Shown one piece after another: positions 10,675 to 21,533 of a DNA stretch of 64,000 nt. Positions within the stretch are counted from its first letter, which is position 1, and every line of letters begins with the position of its first letter. Under the pieces are notes generated by a model, which made no database searches, had not been told where the DNA came from, and was given only the letters and a program-made list of their open reading frames with translations. The position numbers and the translations under genes were made by a program. Origin of the DNA: Steroidobacteraceae bacterium (GTDB taxonomy: Bacteria > Pseudomonadota > Gammaproteobacteria > Steroidobacterales > Steroidobacteraceae); contig JAQSWD010000006.1 of assembly GCA_029266835.1 (NCBI GenBank), forward strand, positions 1 through 64,000. The letters run 5' to 3'.

Positions 10675-13323
10675 ATGGCGGCTCAACACACAAGAGCGTT
10701 TGGGCGCGAGGCGCTGGCAATCTATCTAGCCGCGGCGCTCGTGGTGTTTGGTACCTGGGCAGCCTCCCGCTACCTCATCCTGCGCAAGTTCGAGAACATC
10801 GAACAGAACGACATCTCGCGGAACATCGAGGTGATGCGCAAGGCATTGGTCGCCAAGAACACCGAGATCGAAGCCACCTCGCGCGACTACGCGCGTTGGG
10901 ACGACATGTACACATACGTGTCGACGCTCGACCCCAATTTCGAATACCAGAATTTCTCCGAAGCCGGCCTCGACGAATTGAACGTCGACCTCGTCTGGGT
11001 GCTCGATGCCAAGGAAAAGCTGGTGTCATCATTCGAGAACGACACCGATGATGCGCGGTACAACCATCCGGCCAGCGCGCCCATCATCTCCGAGATCGCC
11101 CGGCTCACTCCCCTCGTGCGAACCATCCTCGACCAGGAAGGCACGCTGAGACTGGTGTTGATCAATGGAGTGCCGCACGTGGTCGCCGCGCACACCATCC
11201 TGCACAGCGACCGAAGCGGGCCCGCTGGCGGCACGCTGGTGCTGGCGCGGCGCATTGCCGCGCCTGAAATCGCGAGCATCGGCGCGGACAGCCAGCTCGA
11301 CGTGAGATTCGCGATGCTCGATGACCGGTCAGTGGCTGACGAACGCGCGGAGCTGATGGTCGCGCCCGACGGTCGCCGCATCGTCCGCCGATCGGATATG
11401 GCCATCGAAGGCCAGCTGCGCCTCGATACCATCGCCAACCGTCCTATCGCCCTGCTCTCCACCACGCAGCCGCGAAATGTCATGCAGAGTGGCCAGCAGG
11501 GCGTGCGTTATCTCGTCGGCTGGGTTGCGTTGCTCATCAGCGTAGTGGTTGCGGCCTGGCACGCTTACAGCGGCCGGCTGCGCCGCACCTCCGAAGCCGC
11601 CGCGATCTCCGAGACACGTTATCGCGCCATTTTCGATCGCGCAGCCTCGGGCATCGTGCTGTTCGACCCCACCACCCGCCGTGTGCTGGACGCCAACCCG
11701 CAGGCGCAGCGTCTCATCGGCGCTTCTCTGGAAGAACTCCGCCGCCGCGACGTGGCCACGGTGTTCGATACGCCCGTGTCCCTGGCGCCGGGAACCCAGG
11801 ACGAACCGGCGCAGAACCGCCCCGCGCAGATCGTTCGGGGCGACGACGAACGCCGCGACGTGGAGCTCTCCGTCGTCGATCTCGACCCCGCCACCGGCCG
11901 CGTGCACGCCATGCTGCTGCAGGACATCTCGCATCGCCGCGAAGCGGAACGGCGCGCACAGGAGCACCAGCTGTCGCTGCAGCACCTGGCGACACATGAC
12001 GCCCTCACCGGCCTGCCCAACCGCACCTTCCTCAACGAGGAGCTGCCGCGCCTCATCGATGAAGCCGCGCGGCGCGGCGATTCGCTGTCGATCCTCTACA
12101 TCGACTGCGACAACTTCAAGAACATCAACGATTCGCGCGGACACTCGATCGGCGACGACTATCTACGCAGCGTCGCTCGTCGCCTGCGCGATTCCATCGC
12201 CAGCCCCGACCTCGTGGTGCGGATGGGTGGCGACGAGTTCCTGGTGGTCACGCGCCACTACGGCCTCGAGCCCGACAGCGCGGCGATCGCCGAGCGAGTA
12301 GCCGCCGCGCTGAAGAAGCCCGTGCGCCTGGGTGAAGCCACCTATTCGGCGACCACCAGCATCGGCATGTCCGTCTACCCGCGCGACGCCACCACGATGA
12401 GCGAGTTGCTGCGCTCGGCCGACATCGCACTGTACGAAGCCAAGGCCCGCGGCCGTGACAACGTGCAGATGTTCGACGCCGCGATGAACAAGCGCGTGCA
12501 CACGCGCCTGGCGCTGGAGCAGGACCTGCGCAGCGCCGTGAACCGCGACGCCATCGAGATACACCTGCAGCCCATCGTGGACATCCGCACCGGCCGCCTG
12601 GTCTCGTTCGAAGCGCTGGCGCGCTGGAACGATCCACGCCATGGCGCGGTTCCGCCGCTGGCCTTCATCGAGGTCGCCGAAGCCTCGGACCTCATCGTCG
12701 AGCTGGGCGAATGCGTGATCCGCAACGTGGCGCGCCAGATCGCCACCTGGACTCGTGCCGGGCTCAAGCCCGTGCCCGTGGCCGTCAACGTTTCGGCCAA
12801 GCAGCTCAAACGCTCCAACCTGCCCGAGCGCATCGTCGCCATCGCGCACGAGTTCGACATCGCGCCCCACCAGATGGAAGTGGAGCTCACCGAATCCGTG
12901 GCGATGCAGGATTCGGAACAGCATGTCACCAAGCTGCATGCGCTGCGCGACCTGGGCGTGCGTGTTTCGGTGGATGACTTCGGCACGGGCTACTCGAGCC
13001 TGGCCTATCTACGCAACCTGCCCATCGACTACCTGAAGATCGACCGCACGTTCGTGCGCGACATGAACGTCGATCGCAACGACGCCGCCATCGTGCGCGC
13101 CATCATCAGCATGGCGCAGAGCCTGCACCTGGGAACGGTGGCCGAAGGCATCGAAACGCGCGAACATGCTTCGCAGCTGCTGGCGTTGGGATGTTCGACC
13201 GGACAGGGTTATTTCTTCAGCAAGCCCATGCCGGCGCACGAGACCAACGAGCTGCTGCGCACCATGCGCGGCGCCGCGCCCATGACCACCAGCCCGAGCC
13301 TGGAAATCGTCCGGGTTTCGTGA
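10675..13323 (+). CDS. Membrane-anchored bifunctional diguanylate cyclase/phosphodiesterase (CHASE4-PAS-GGDEF-EAL)
   Basis: N-terminal TM, CHASE4-like RDYARWDDMYTYV, PAS, RMGGDEFLVV, SFEALARW, DDFGTGYSSLAYLRNLPIDYLKID. Confidence 0.92.
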   Translation: MAAQHTRAFGREALAIYLAAALVVFGTWAASRYLILRKFENIEQNDISRNIEVMRKALVAKNTEIEATSRDYARWDDMYTYVSTLDPNFEYQNFSEAGLDELNVDLVWVLDAKEKLVSSFENDTDDARYNHPASAPIISEIARLTPLVRTILDQEGTLRLVLINGVPHVVAAHTILHSDRSGPAGGTLVLARRIAAPEIASIGADSQLDVRFAMLDDRSVADERAELMVAPDGRRIVRRSDMAIEGQLRLDTIANRPIALLSTTQPRNVMQSGQQGVRYLVGWVALLISVVVAAWHAYSGRLRRTSEAAAISETRYRAIFDRAASGIVLFDPTTRRVLDANPQAQRLIGASLEELRRRDVATVFDTPVSLAPGTQDEPAQNRPAQIVRGDDERRDVELSVVDLDPATGRVHAMLLQDISHRREAERRAQEHQLSLQHLATHDALTGLPNRTFLNEELPRLIDEAARRGDSLSILYIDCDNFKNINDSRGHSIGDDYLRSVARRLRDSIASPDLVVRMGGDEFLVVTRHYGLEPDSAAIAERVAAALKKPVRLGEATYSATTSIGMSVYPRDATTMSELLRSADIALYEAKARGRDNVQMFDAAMNKRVHTRLALEQDLRSAVNRDAIEIHLQPIVDIRTGRLVSFEALARWNDPRHGAVPPLAFIEVAEASDLIVELGECVIRNVARQIATWTRAGLKPVPVAVNVSAKQLKRSNLPERIVAIAHEFDIAPHQMEVELTESVAMQDSEQHVTKLHALRDLGVRVSVDDFGTGYSSLAYLRNLPIDYLKIDRTFVRDMNVDRNDAAIVRAIISMAQSLHLGTVAEGIETREHASQLLALGCSTGQGYFFSKPMPAHETNELLRTMRGAAPMTTSPSLEIVRVS

Positions 13324-13335
13324 TCCGGACGCCCG

Positions 13336-14412
13336 TCAGGGCTTTCCCGGCACCCACAAATCTTTCCAGCCTAGGCCAGCGGCCTTGATGGTTTGCAGGC
13401 GTCGCTTGAGCTGCGCCTCATCAAAGCTGTGCGCGTCGGAAAGGAAGCCGAAGCGGTAACCCTGTGCCTTGAGTTTCTTCAATGCGTCGACGTCCGGGGA
13501 TTGCGTGCGATCGACGAAAAATGCCACGGTCGCGGGCGTGCGCGGCTGCTCGTGCATCCGCAGAGGCGTGACACCGTAACGCCTCGCGTCGCTCCAGAAC
13601 CGATCCGCATCACCCTTGGGCATCAGCTCCAGGTCGATCATCGCGATGTTGTCGTTCGACGCCTGCGTGACGAGCTCGTCCAGCTCGCGGTCGGCGATGG
13701 GCACCAACCCTTCCGGTGGCTTCGCATCGGCCGGAAGAATCTTCACCTTCATGTTGCGATATTTCACGACACTGTCAGGGTCATGCGCCTGGAGAGCGAA
13801 GGTACCCGAGCTCAACAGGCGCCCCTTCTTGTCCGCAGGCCGGAAAGGATTCTCGGGCTCCGCGTACTCGCAGATGAGCTTGTCGTCGATGAAGGTCTGG
13901 ATGGTCTTGCCCACCACGCGAATGCGGTAGTTGAACCACTCGTTGTCGCGGGCCGGCGCGACGTAGGTATTGCGCACCGCGTAGATGCTGCCGGTCATCT
14001 TGTGTTCGATGTAACCGTTCATCTTTTCGGCGGGCGGATTGGAGTTGATGACCTGAAGTTCGTAACCGGCATCGGGCCAGCCCGGGCCCTGCCACTTCGT
14101 ATGAACGTAGATGCCGCTGTTGGCGCCGGGAGAGGTCATCACCTCGGCGGAGAACTCGAAGTTCTTGAAGTCGCCAGGTTTGCCACGCGGACCGACCTTG
14201 CCAACGTAGAACAGGTGCGAGCGGTCACCACCTGACACGAATGCGCCGTCCTGCACCGTCCATGATTCGGGTCGCTCGGCGGCTTTCCAGCCCGCGAGAC
14301 TCTTGCCGTCCTGCAGTGGAATCCACTCCTGCGCCAGTGAGGGCAGCGAGATACACAGTGCCACTATGGACAATGCGGACCGCAATGCGAACCACGATGC
14401 GAAACGCTTCAT
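13336..14412 (-). CDS. Secreted DUF1080 (3-keto-disaccharide hydrolase-like) protein with an extra C-terminal region
   Basis: Signal peptide, then IPLQDGKSLAGWKAAE...SWTVQDGAFVSGG...NSGIYVHTKWQGPGWPDAGYELQV. Confidence 0.75.
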   Translation of the reverse strand: MKRFASWFALRSALSIVALCISLPSLAQEWIPLQDGKSLAGWKAAERPESWTVQDGAFVSGGDRSHLFYVGKVGPRGKPGDFKNFEFSAEVMTSPGANSGIYVHTKWQGPGWPDAGYELQVINSNPPAEKMNGYIEHKMTGSIYAVRNTYVAPARDNEWFNYRIRVVGKTIQTFIDDKLICEYAEPENPFRPADKKGRLLSSGTFALQAHDPDSVVKYRNMKVKILPADAKPPEGLVPIADRELDELVTQASNDNIAMIDLELMPKGDADRFWSDARRYGVTPLRMHEQPRTPATVAFFVDRTQSPDVDALKKLKAQGYRFGFLSDAHSFDEAQLKRRLQTIKAAGLGWKDLWVPGKP

Positions 14413-14492
14413 TACCCCTCCGAGCGAGTGAGACTCGCAGTTGAGAGACGCACGCCGCGCCGAAATACGTTATCGAATACCGGTCGGCCCGC

Positions 14493-14969
14493 TCAGACGT
14501 AGCGGACTTTCATCACTTCGTAGCTGTGTTTACCGCCGGGCGCGACCACGTCGACCACGTCGCCGGCGCTCTTGCCCACCAGTGCGCGTGCGATTGGCGA
14601 AGTGATCGAGATACGGCCGGTCTTGATGTCGGCCTCGTCCTCGCCAACGATCTGGTAGCAGATGGCCTTGCCATCCTCCTGGTCTTCCAGGTCCACGGTG
14701 GCGCCGAAGATCACCTTGCCCGTGTTGTTGAGAGACGCCGTGTCGATCACCTCGGCGGTCGAGAGCTTGGCCTCGATCTCGCCAATGCGGCCTTCGATGA
14801 AACCCTGCTGTTCTCGCGCGGCATGGTACTCGGCGTTCTCCGAGAGATCGCCGTGGCTGCGCGCCTCGGCAATCGCCTTGATGACGCGCGGGCGATCCTC
14901 GCCCTTCAGTCGCTTCAGCTCAATGCGCAGTGCCTCGGCGCCGCGCAGCGTCATCGGAGTACGTTTCAT
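14493..14969 (-). CDS. greA: Transcription elongation factor GreA
   Basis: [57 protein letters not shown]. Confidence 0.97.
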   Translation of the reverse strand: MKRTPMTLRGAEALRIELKRLKGEDRPRVIKAIAEARSHGDLSENAEYHAAREQQGFIEGRIGEIEAKLSTAEVIDTASLNNTGKVIFGATVDLEDQEDGKAICYQIVGEDEADIKTGRISITSPIARALVGKSAGDVVDVVAPGGKHSYEVMKVRYV

Positions 14970-17900
14970 GGCCTCGCCTCTTTATGCAGATCCTGCAGCC
15001 GGTTCACTTCCACGGCATCCAGGTGATCGAGAGCTTCGCAGGTTGCCAGCGCGCCCGCGAGTGTCGTGTAGTAAGTCACCCGCTTGTGGACCGCCTCGCG
15101 ACGGATGGAGTTCGACTCGACGATGGCCGTCTTGCCTTCCGTGGTGTTGACGATCATCGCGAACTCGTCGTTCTTGATCATGTCGACGATGTGCGGCCGG
15201 CCTTCGCGCACCTTGTTGGCCCGTTTGCAGGGCACGCCCGCCTCGGTGATGAGCCTGGCCGTGCCATCGGTGGCCGCGATCTCGAAGCCCTTCTCCACCA
15301 GTTTCTTCGCCAGCATCACGGCGCCCGCCTTGTCGCGGTCGCGCACGCTGATCAACACCACGCCATTGCGCGGCAGCGTCACGCCGGACGCCGCCTGGGC
15401 CTTGGCGTAGGCTTCGCCGAACGTGCGCCCGGTGCCCATGACTTCGCCCGTGCTTTTCATTTCGGGGCCCAGGATGGGATCGGCCTCGGGGAACTTGGTG
15501 AAGGGGAATACCGCTTCCTTGACCGAGTAGTAAGGCGGTACGACTTCGCTGACGCCATCCAGCGACTTGAGCTTGCGACCCGCCATGACGCGCGCGCCGA
15601 TCTTGGCCAGCGGCACGCCCGTGGCCTTGGAGACGAAGGGCGCGGTGCGCGAGGCACGCGGATTCACTTCCAGCACGTAGATGATGCCGTTCTGGATGGC
15701 GAACTGGATGTTCATGAGGCCGACCACGTTCAGCGCCTTGGCCAGCTTGCGGGTCTGCTCACGCAGTTCCGACTGGATCTCCGGCGACAGGCTGTTGGGC
15801 GGCAGCGAGCAACCGGAATCCCCGGAGTGCACGCCTGCCTGTTCCACGTGTTCCATGATTCCGCCGATCAGCACGTCTTCGCCGTCGGCGCAGGCATCGA
15901 CGTCGACTTCGATGGCGACGTCCAGGAAACGGTCGAGCAGCACGGGGCTGTCGTTGGACACGCTCACCGCGGTGTTCATGTAGTGACGCAGGTCGTCTTC
16001 GTTGAAGACCACCTCCATCGCGCGGCCACCCAGCACGTACGAGGGCCGCACCACCAGCGGGAAACCCACCTGCCGGGCGAGTTCCACCGCGGAATCCTCG
16101 GTGCGCGCCGTGGCGTTCGCCGGTTGTTTGAGGCCCAGCTGCTTCACCAGCAACTGGAAGCGTTCGCGGTCCTCGGCCACGTCGATGGAATCCGGCGACG
16201 TGCCGATGATGGGCGCGCCGGCAGCCTCGAGTGCGCGTGAAAGCTTCAGCGGCGTCTGGCCGCCGTACTGCACGATCACTCCCTCGGGCTTTTCCTTGTG
16301 GATGACTTCGAGCACGTCCTCGAGCGTCAGCGGCTCGAAGTACAGGCGATCCGAAGTGTCGTAGTCGGTCGACACCGTCTCCGGATTGCAGTTGACCATG
16401 ATGGTCTCGAAGCCGTCCTCGCGCAGCTGCAGCGCGGCGTGCACGCAGCAATAGTCGAACTCGATTCCCTGGCCAATGCGGTTCGGCCCGCCGCCCAGGA
16501 TCATGATCTTGCGCTTGTTCGTGGGGGCGGCCTCGCACTCTTCTTCGTAGGTGGAATAAAGATAGGCCGTGGAGGTCGCGAACTCGGCGGCGCAGGTATC
16601 CACGCGCTTGAACACCGGTCGCACGTTCAGCGCATGGCGTTTCTCGCGCATGCCCTGCTCCTTGATGCCCGTGAGCCGCGCCAGCCGGCTGTCGGAGAAA
16701 CCCTTGCGCTTGAGCTCGAGCATGCGCGCGGCATCCAGCGACGAGAGCCCTTCTTCACGTACACGCGCTTCTTCGACGATGAGATCCTGGATCTGCGCCA
16801 GGAACCACGGGTCGACGTAGGTCAGTTCCTGGATGCGCTCCTGTGACCATCCCGCGCGGAACGCATCGGCCAGGTACAGCAAACGGTTCGGACCGGGCGC
16901 GCGCAGCTCGTACGCCAGCTTGTCGCGATCGTCTTCCGACAACTCACCCTTGAATATCTCGTTGAGCCCGTCGAGACCGGTCTCGAGGCCACGCAGCGCT
17001 TTCTGCAACGACTCCTGGAAAGTGCGTCCGATGGCCATGACCTCGCCCACCGACTTCATCTGGGTAGTCAGGCGCGAGTTGGCGGTCGGGAATTTCTCGA
17101 AGGTGAAACGCGGCACCTTGGTGACCACGTAGTCGATGGACGGTTCGAACGAGGCGGGCGTCGCGCCGCCAGTGATGTCGTTCTTGAGCTCGTCCAGCGT
17201 GTAACCCACGGCAAGCTTGGCCGCGATCTTGGCGATCGGGAAGCCGGTGGCCTTCGAGGCGAGCGCGGAAGATCGCGACACGCGCGGATTCATCTCGATG
17301 ACCAGCAACCGGCCATCTTTCGGGCTCACGGCAAACTGCACGTTCGACCCGCCGGTTTCCACACCGATCTTGCGCAGCACCGCCACCGAGGCGTTGCGCA
17401 TGCGCTGGTATTCCTTGTCGGTGAGGGTCTGCGCCGGCGCCACGGTGATCGAATCGCCCGTGTGCACGCCCATGGGATCGAGGTTCTCGATCGAGCACAC
17501 GATGATGCAGTTGTCGTTCCGGTCGCGGACGACTTCCATCTCGTATTCCTTCCAGCCGATCACCGATTCCTCGATCAGCACTTCGGAAGTCGGCGAGGCA
17601 TCGAGGCCGCGCTCGACGATCTGCTCGAATTCCTCGCGGTTGTAGGCGATACCGCCGCCCGAACCACCCATGGTGAAGGACGGACGGATCACGCACGGGA
17701 ACCCGAGCGTCTGCTGGATCTCCTGTGCCTGCGCCAGCGTATGCGCCACGGCGGCGCGCGGACACTCCAGGCCGATCTCCTTCATCGCGTTCTTGAAAAG
17801 TTCGCGGTCCTCGGCCATGTCGATGGCTTCGCGCGAGGCGGCGATCATTTCCACGCCATGACGCGCGAGAACACCTTCGCGCACCAGGTCGAGCGCGCAG

Positions 17901-18190
17901 TTCAGCGCGGTCTGGCCACCCATGGTGGGCAGCAAGGCATCCGGCTCTTCCTTCTCGATGATGCGGGCCAGCGTGCGCCAGTTGATCGGCTCGATGTAGA
18001 TGGCGTCGGCCATCTCCGGGTCCGTCATGATGGTCGCGGGATTGGAGTTGACCAGGATGACGCGGTAACCCTCTTCTCTCAGCGCTTTGCAGGCCTGCGC
18101 TCCGGAATAGTCGAACTCGCACGCCTGCCCGATGACGATGGGGCCGGCGCCGATGATCAGGATGCTTTCGATGTCGGTACGTTTTGGCAT
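14966..18190 (-). CDS. carB: Carbamoyl-phosphate synthase large subunit
   Basis: 1074 aa, two ATP-grasp halves, [30 protein letters not shown]. Confidence 0.98.
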   Translation of the reverse strand: MPKRTDIESILIIGAGPIVIGQACEFDYSGAQACKALREEGYRVILVNSNPATIMTDPEMADAIYIEPINWRTLARIIEKEEPDALLPTMGGQTALNCALDLVREGVLARHGVEMIAASREAIDMAEDRELFKNAMKEIGLECPRAAVAHTLAQAQEIQQTLGFPCVIRPSFTMGGSGGGIAYNREEFEQIVERGLDASPTSEVLIEESVIGWKEYEMEVVRDRNDNCIIVCSIENLDPMGVHTGDSITVAPAQTLTDKEYQRMRNASVAVLRKIGVETGGSNVQFAVSPKDGRLLVIEMNPRVSRSSALASKATGFPIAKIAAKLAVGYTLDELKNDITGGATPASFEPSIDYVVTKVPRFTFEKFPTANSRLTTQMKSVGEVMAIGRTFQESLQKALRGLETGLDGLNEIFKGELSEDDRDKLAYELRAPGPNRLLYLADAFRAGWSQERIQELTYVDPWFLAQIQDLIVEEARVREEGLSSLDAARMLELKRKGFSDSRLARLTGIKEQGMREKRHALNVRPVFKRVDTCAAEFATSTAYLYSTYEEECEAAPTNKRKIMILGGGPNRIGQGIEFDYCCVHAALQLREDGFETIMVNCNPETVSTDYDTSDRLYFEPLTLEDVLEVIHKEKPEGVIVQYGGQTPLKLSRALEAAGAPIIGTSPDSIDVAEDRERFQLLVKQLGLKQPANATARTEDSAVELARQVGFPLVVRPSYVLGGRAMEVVFNEDDLRHYMNTAVSVSNDSPVLLDRFLDVAIEVDVDACADGEDVLIGGIMEHVEQAGVHSGDSGCSLPPNSLSPEIQSELREQTRKLAKALNVVGLMNIQFAIQNGIIYVLEVNPRASRTAPFVSKATGVPLAKIGARVMAGRKLKSLDGVSEVVPPYYSVKEAVFPFTKFPEADPILGPEMKSTGEVMGTGRTFGEAYAKAQAASGVTLPRNGVVLISVRDRDKAGAVMLAKKLVEKGFEIAATDGTARLITEAGVPCKRANKVREGRPHIVDMIKNDEFAMIVNTTEGKTAIVESNSIRREAVHKRVTYYTTLAGALATCEALDHLDAVEVNRLQDLHKEARP

Positions 18191-18198
18191 TTTGAAAA

Positions 18199-19383
18199 CT
18201 AGGCGGCTTTATCTGGCGGATTCTTCCCGCTGGAACGGGCACGGAGTTTTTGCTGAAGTCGTCTCAGCATGAGGTGCACGAAGCGGTCGAACAGCGCGCC
18301 CATCTCCTGCGGCCCCGGGCTGGCTTCGGGATGTCCCTGGAAGCTGAATGCAGGCTTGTCGATACGCGCGATGCCCTGCAGCGAGCCATCGAACAATGAA
18401 CGATGCGTTGCCTTCAAAGTGGACGGCAGGTCGCTCTCGTCCACCGCGAAACCATGATTCTGGCTGGTGATGTACACGCGGCCCGTCTCCAGGTCCTGAA
18501 CCGGGTGGTTCGCACCGTGGTGGCCGAACTTCATTTTCATGGTGCGCGCACCGCTCGCCAGGCCCAGCAACTGGTGACCGAGGCAGATTCCGAAGGTGGG
18601 CATGTCCGCGACGATCAGCGCGCGGATCGCCTCGATGGCGTAGTCGCAGGGTTCCGGATCGCCGGGACCATTGGAGAGGAAAACGCCATCCGGCTCGAGC
18701 GCGAGAACCTCCTCGGCCGTGGTTTGCGCCGGCACCACCGTCATGCGGCAGCCGCGATCGGCGAGCATTCGCAGGATGTTGCGCTTCACGCCGAAGTCAT
18801 AGGCCACGACGTGCAGGCGCTGGTGCGCGCGCATCACCGGGCGGTTCTCGGGTTGCCACAGAGTGCCTTCATTCCACTGGTACTGCCGCTTGACCGACAC
18901 CACCTTCGCCAGGTCCATGCCCTTCAGGCCAGGAAACTTTTTCGCGAGGCGCACCGCGGCGGCCGCGTCGATCTTGTCGCCGGCCATGATGCACCCGGCC
19001 TGTGCTCCCTTCTCGCGGAGGATGCGCGTGAGCCTGCGCGTGTCGATGCCGGAGATGGCCACCAGCTTGTGGCGGGCCAGGAATTCGCGCAGGTCCTCCG
19101 ACTTGCGCCAGTTGCTCGCCTGCGGCGGCACGTCCCTAACTACCAGGCCCGCGGCGTACGCCATGGGAGCCTCGAGATCCTCGGGGGTCGTGCCCGTGTT
19201 GCCGATGTGTGGATAGGTCAGCGTAACGATCTGTCGTGAATACGATGGATCGGTGATTATTTCCTGATAGCCGGTCAGCGCCGTATTGAAAACAACTTCG
19301 CCGGTGGTATTGCCCTTGGCGCCGATAGACTGGCCGTTGAAGATGGTTCCATCTTCCAGAGCCAGAACCGCGGTTATCGTCAC
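18199..19383 (-). CDS. carA: Carbamoyl-phosphate synthase small subunit
   Basis: Probable GTG start (V)[21 protein letters not shown]; GATase motif [29 protein letters not shown]. Confidence 0.96.
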   Translation of the reverse strand: MTITAVLALEDGTIFNGQSIGAKGNTTGEVVFNTALTGYQEIITDPSYSRQIVTLTYPHIGNTGTTPEDLEAPMAYAAGLVVRDVPPQASNWRKSEDLREFLARHKLVAISGIDTRRLTRILREKGAQAGCIMAGDKIDAAAAVRLAKKFPGLKGMDLAKVVSVKRQYQWNEGTLWQPENRPVMRAHQRLHVVAYDFGVKRNILRMLADRGCRMTVVPAQTTAEEVLALEPDGVFLSNGPGDPEPCDYAIEAIRALIVADMPTFGICLGHQLLGLASGARTMKMKFGHHGANHPVQDLETGRVYITSQNHGFAVDESDLPSTLKATHRSLFDGSLQGIARIDKPAFSFQGHPEASPGPQEMGALFDRFVHLMLRRLQQKLRARSSGKNPPDKAA

Positions 19384-19392
19384 GCGGAAACT

Positions 19393-19498
19393 CCCGTCGA
19401 GCCTCGACAGGCCCGTAAAAAATGATGATTGAGTGGATGCTCTCCGCGCGGAGCGTACATGCACAAAGCGGGAGGAGTTCTCTCGAACATCCTCCCGC
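19393..19498 (-). promoter_or_regulatory. carA 5' leader with two strong hairpins (candidate attenuator and SD-occluding hairpin)
   Basis: Minus strand GCGGGAGGA-T-GTTC-GAGA-GAAC-TCCTCCCGC-TTTG (19468-19498) and CCTGTCGAG-G-CTCGACGGG (19393-19411), just upstream of the GTG start at 19383. Confidence 0.5.
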
Positions 19499-19631
19499 CC
19501 TGCGTTGGACTAACCCGTTTCGGATTAGGCGGCAATTTTACGAAGGGTGCCCCGGGGTGTCCACGAAACTTCTTGTTCGTTTCGCGGCGAAATAACCTGA
19601 AAAGTTCTAAAGACTTGAAACGAAAAGTGCG

Positions 19632-20447
19632 CTAACTGGTTGTTTTCAATCCAAGTACGTTGGCCATTGAATATCTTCCTGGCTTTTGCGACGCGACCCA
19701 GGCGGCCGCCCGGAGCGCCCCACGGGCAAATATCGCCCGGTCGGTGGCCTCGTGGGTGACCGTCAGGCGCTCTCCTGGCCCGGCGAACCATACTGTATGG
19801 GTACCCACGATATCGCCGGCGCGGATCGAGGCAATGCCGATTTCGCCCTCTTTCCGGAGACCCTGTCCTTCACGTCCGGCAACCACGAACTGGCGCGGAT
19901 CCAGGCCGCGCCCCTGCGCTGCGCTCTCTGCCAGCGCCAGGCCCGTGCCCGAGGGAGCGTCGAGTTTGTGCTTGTGGTGAGCTTCAACGATCTCGATGTC
20001 GAAACCCGCTGGCAATGCCTGCGCAGCGAGGCGCACCAGCTCCTGCGCGACCGCGACACCAATGGAGGTGTTAGGCGCAACCAGCACGGCGATGTCGCGC
20101 GCCGCCGCGGACACCTGAGCTTCGAAGCCGGCGCCATGACCGGTGGTGCCGATCACGATGGGTACTCGCTTCGCATGACAGGTTCGCAATGCTTCGAGGC
20201 TGAGCTCGGGCCGGGAGAAATCGATGGCGACCTGCGCGCCGCCCAGATCAGCCGGCAGTCTGTCGAGCACGCGGACACCCAGTGCGGCGACACCCGCCAG
20301 TTCGCCGATGTCGCGTCCCGCGGACTTGCTACCCGCCGATGCGATGGCTGCGGTGACCGCGATGCTCTGTTCCGCGACTGCCGCGCGCACGATGGCCGTC
20401 CCCATGCGCCCGGTGGCGCCGATGAGTGCGATGCCTGGGGCTGCCAT
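19632..20447 (-). CDS. dapB: 4-hydroxy-tetrahydrodipicolinate reductase
   Basis: IALIGATGRMGTAIVRA, VEAHHKHKLDAPSGTGLALAE, GPGERLTVTHEATDRAIFARGALRAA. Confidence 0.96.
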   Translation of the reverse strand: MAAPGIALIGATGRMGTAIVRAAVAEQSIAVTAAIASAGSKSAGRDIGELAGVAALGVRVLDRLPADLGGAQVAIDFSRPELSLEALRTCHAKRVPIVIGTTGHGAGFEAQVSAAARDIAVLVAPNTSIGVAVAQELVRLAAQALPAGFDIEIVEAHHKHKLDAPSGTGLALAESAAQGRGLDPRQFVVAGREGQGLRKEGEIGIASIRAGDIVGTHTVWFAGPGERLTVTHEATDRAIFARGALRAAAWVASQKPGRYSMANVLGLKTTS

Positions 20448-20534
20448 CAAGTTTGCTCCTGAATCCATGACAAAGTCGTCAATGCGAGGCGACAGTGTGC
20501 CGCAGCGCAGGCAGTCATGCGAGACTGCCACCCC

Positions 20535-21527
20535 ATGATACGCATCGGCATCCTTGGAGCGGCGCGAATCGCGCCTCGTGGCATCGTCACTCCGGCCAAC
20601 GAGACGCTGGGCGCCGAAGTCACCGCCATCGCCTCGCGCGATCTGGAACGGGCGCGCGACTTCGCCGCGCAGCACTCCATACCCATGGCCTTTGGCAGTT
20701 ACGCCGAACTCGTCGTCCGCGACGACATCGATCTCGTGTATTGCGCGCTGCCGCCTTCCGCCCACCTCGAGTGGTGCGTCGCCGCGCTCGAAAGCGGCAA
20801 ACATGTGCTCGTGGAAAAACCCTTCGCCAACAACGCGCAGGATGCGGCGGAAATCGTCGCCGCGGCGCGCGCCACCGGCAGATACGCCTTCGAAGGCTTT
20901 CATTACCGCTTTCATCCGCTGTTCGAACGCGCCCTGGCGGCGATTCGCGGCGGCGCCATCGGGCGCATCAATCGCATCGAAGCCACGTTCAATGCCGACC
21001 TGCCGGACAGTCCCGGCGAACTGCGTTACGTCGAAGCGCTGGGTGGCGGTGCGCTCATGGATCTCGGCTGTTACTGCATGCACTGGATCCGCACGATTGC
21101 CGGTGACGAGCCCACCATCACCAGCGCCAACGCGCGCTGTGGCTCGCCCGGTGTCGATCTCGACATCGAAGCGCAGATGGCCTTCACCAGCGGACCCACC
21201 GCTACGCTCAAGTGCTCCATGCAGCCGCAGGATGGCTCGTTGTACCGGCGGCTGCGAGTCCATGGCGATCAGGGAATCCTCGAGATCGAGAACCCGGTGT
21301 CGCCACACTCCGGCGCCACGCTGTCCATCGAAGGGCCGAACTCGCCCATGCCGCAAATCGTTTCGGGCGGCGACACCACGTTCCATTACCAGTTGCGACA
21401 CGTCATGGAAGTACTCGAGGGGCGAGCGCAGCCGCTCACCGGTGGCGACGATGCCATCGGCAACATGCGCGCGATCGATGCCATCTACCGAGCCGCGGGT
21501 CTGCGTCCACGCGGCCTCGCGGACTGA
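20535..21527 (+). CDS. Gfo/Idh/MocA family oxidoreductase
   Basis: MIRIGILGAARIAPRGIV, YCALPPSAHLEWCVAALESGKHVLVEKPFANN. Confidence 0.9.
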   Translation: MIRIGILGAARIAPRGIVTPANETLGAEVTAIASRDLERARDFAAQHSIPMAFGSYAELVVRDDIDLVYCALPPSAHLEWCVAALESGKHVLVEKPFANNAQDAAEIVAAARATGRYAFEGFHYRFHPLFERALAAIRGGAIGRINRIEATFNADLPDSPGELRYVEALGGGALMDLGCYCMHWIRTIAGDEPTITSANARCGSPGVDLDIEAQMAFTSGPTATLKCSMQPQDGSLYRRLRVHGDQGILEIENPVSPHSGATLSIEGPNSPMPQIVSGGDTTFHYQLRHVMEVLEGRAQPLTGGDDAIGNMRAIDAIYRAAGLRPRGLAD

Positions 21528-21533
21528 GTCGCG

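Noticed and set aside
14930-16240. Long plus-strand ORFs opposite carB, dnaK, glmM, nuoD and ftsH
   Set aside because: Arg/His/Ala-rich antisense translations opposite strongly conserved genes; typical GC-driven shadow ORFs.
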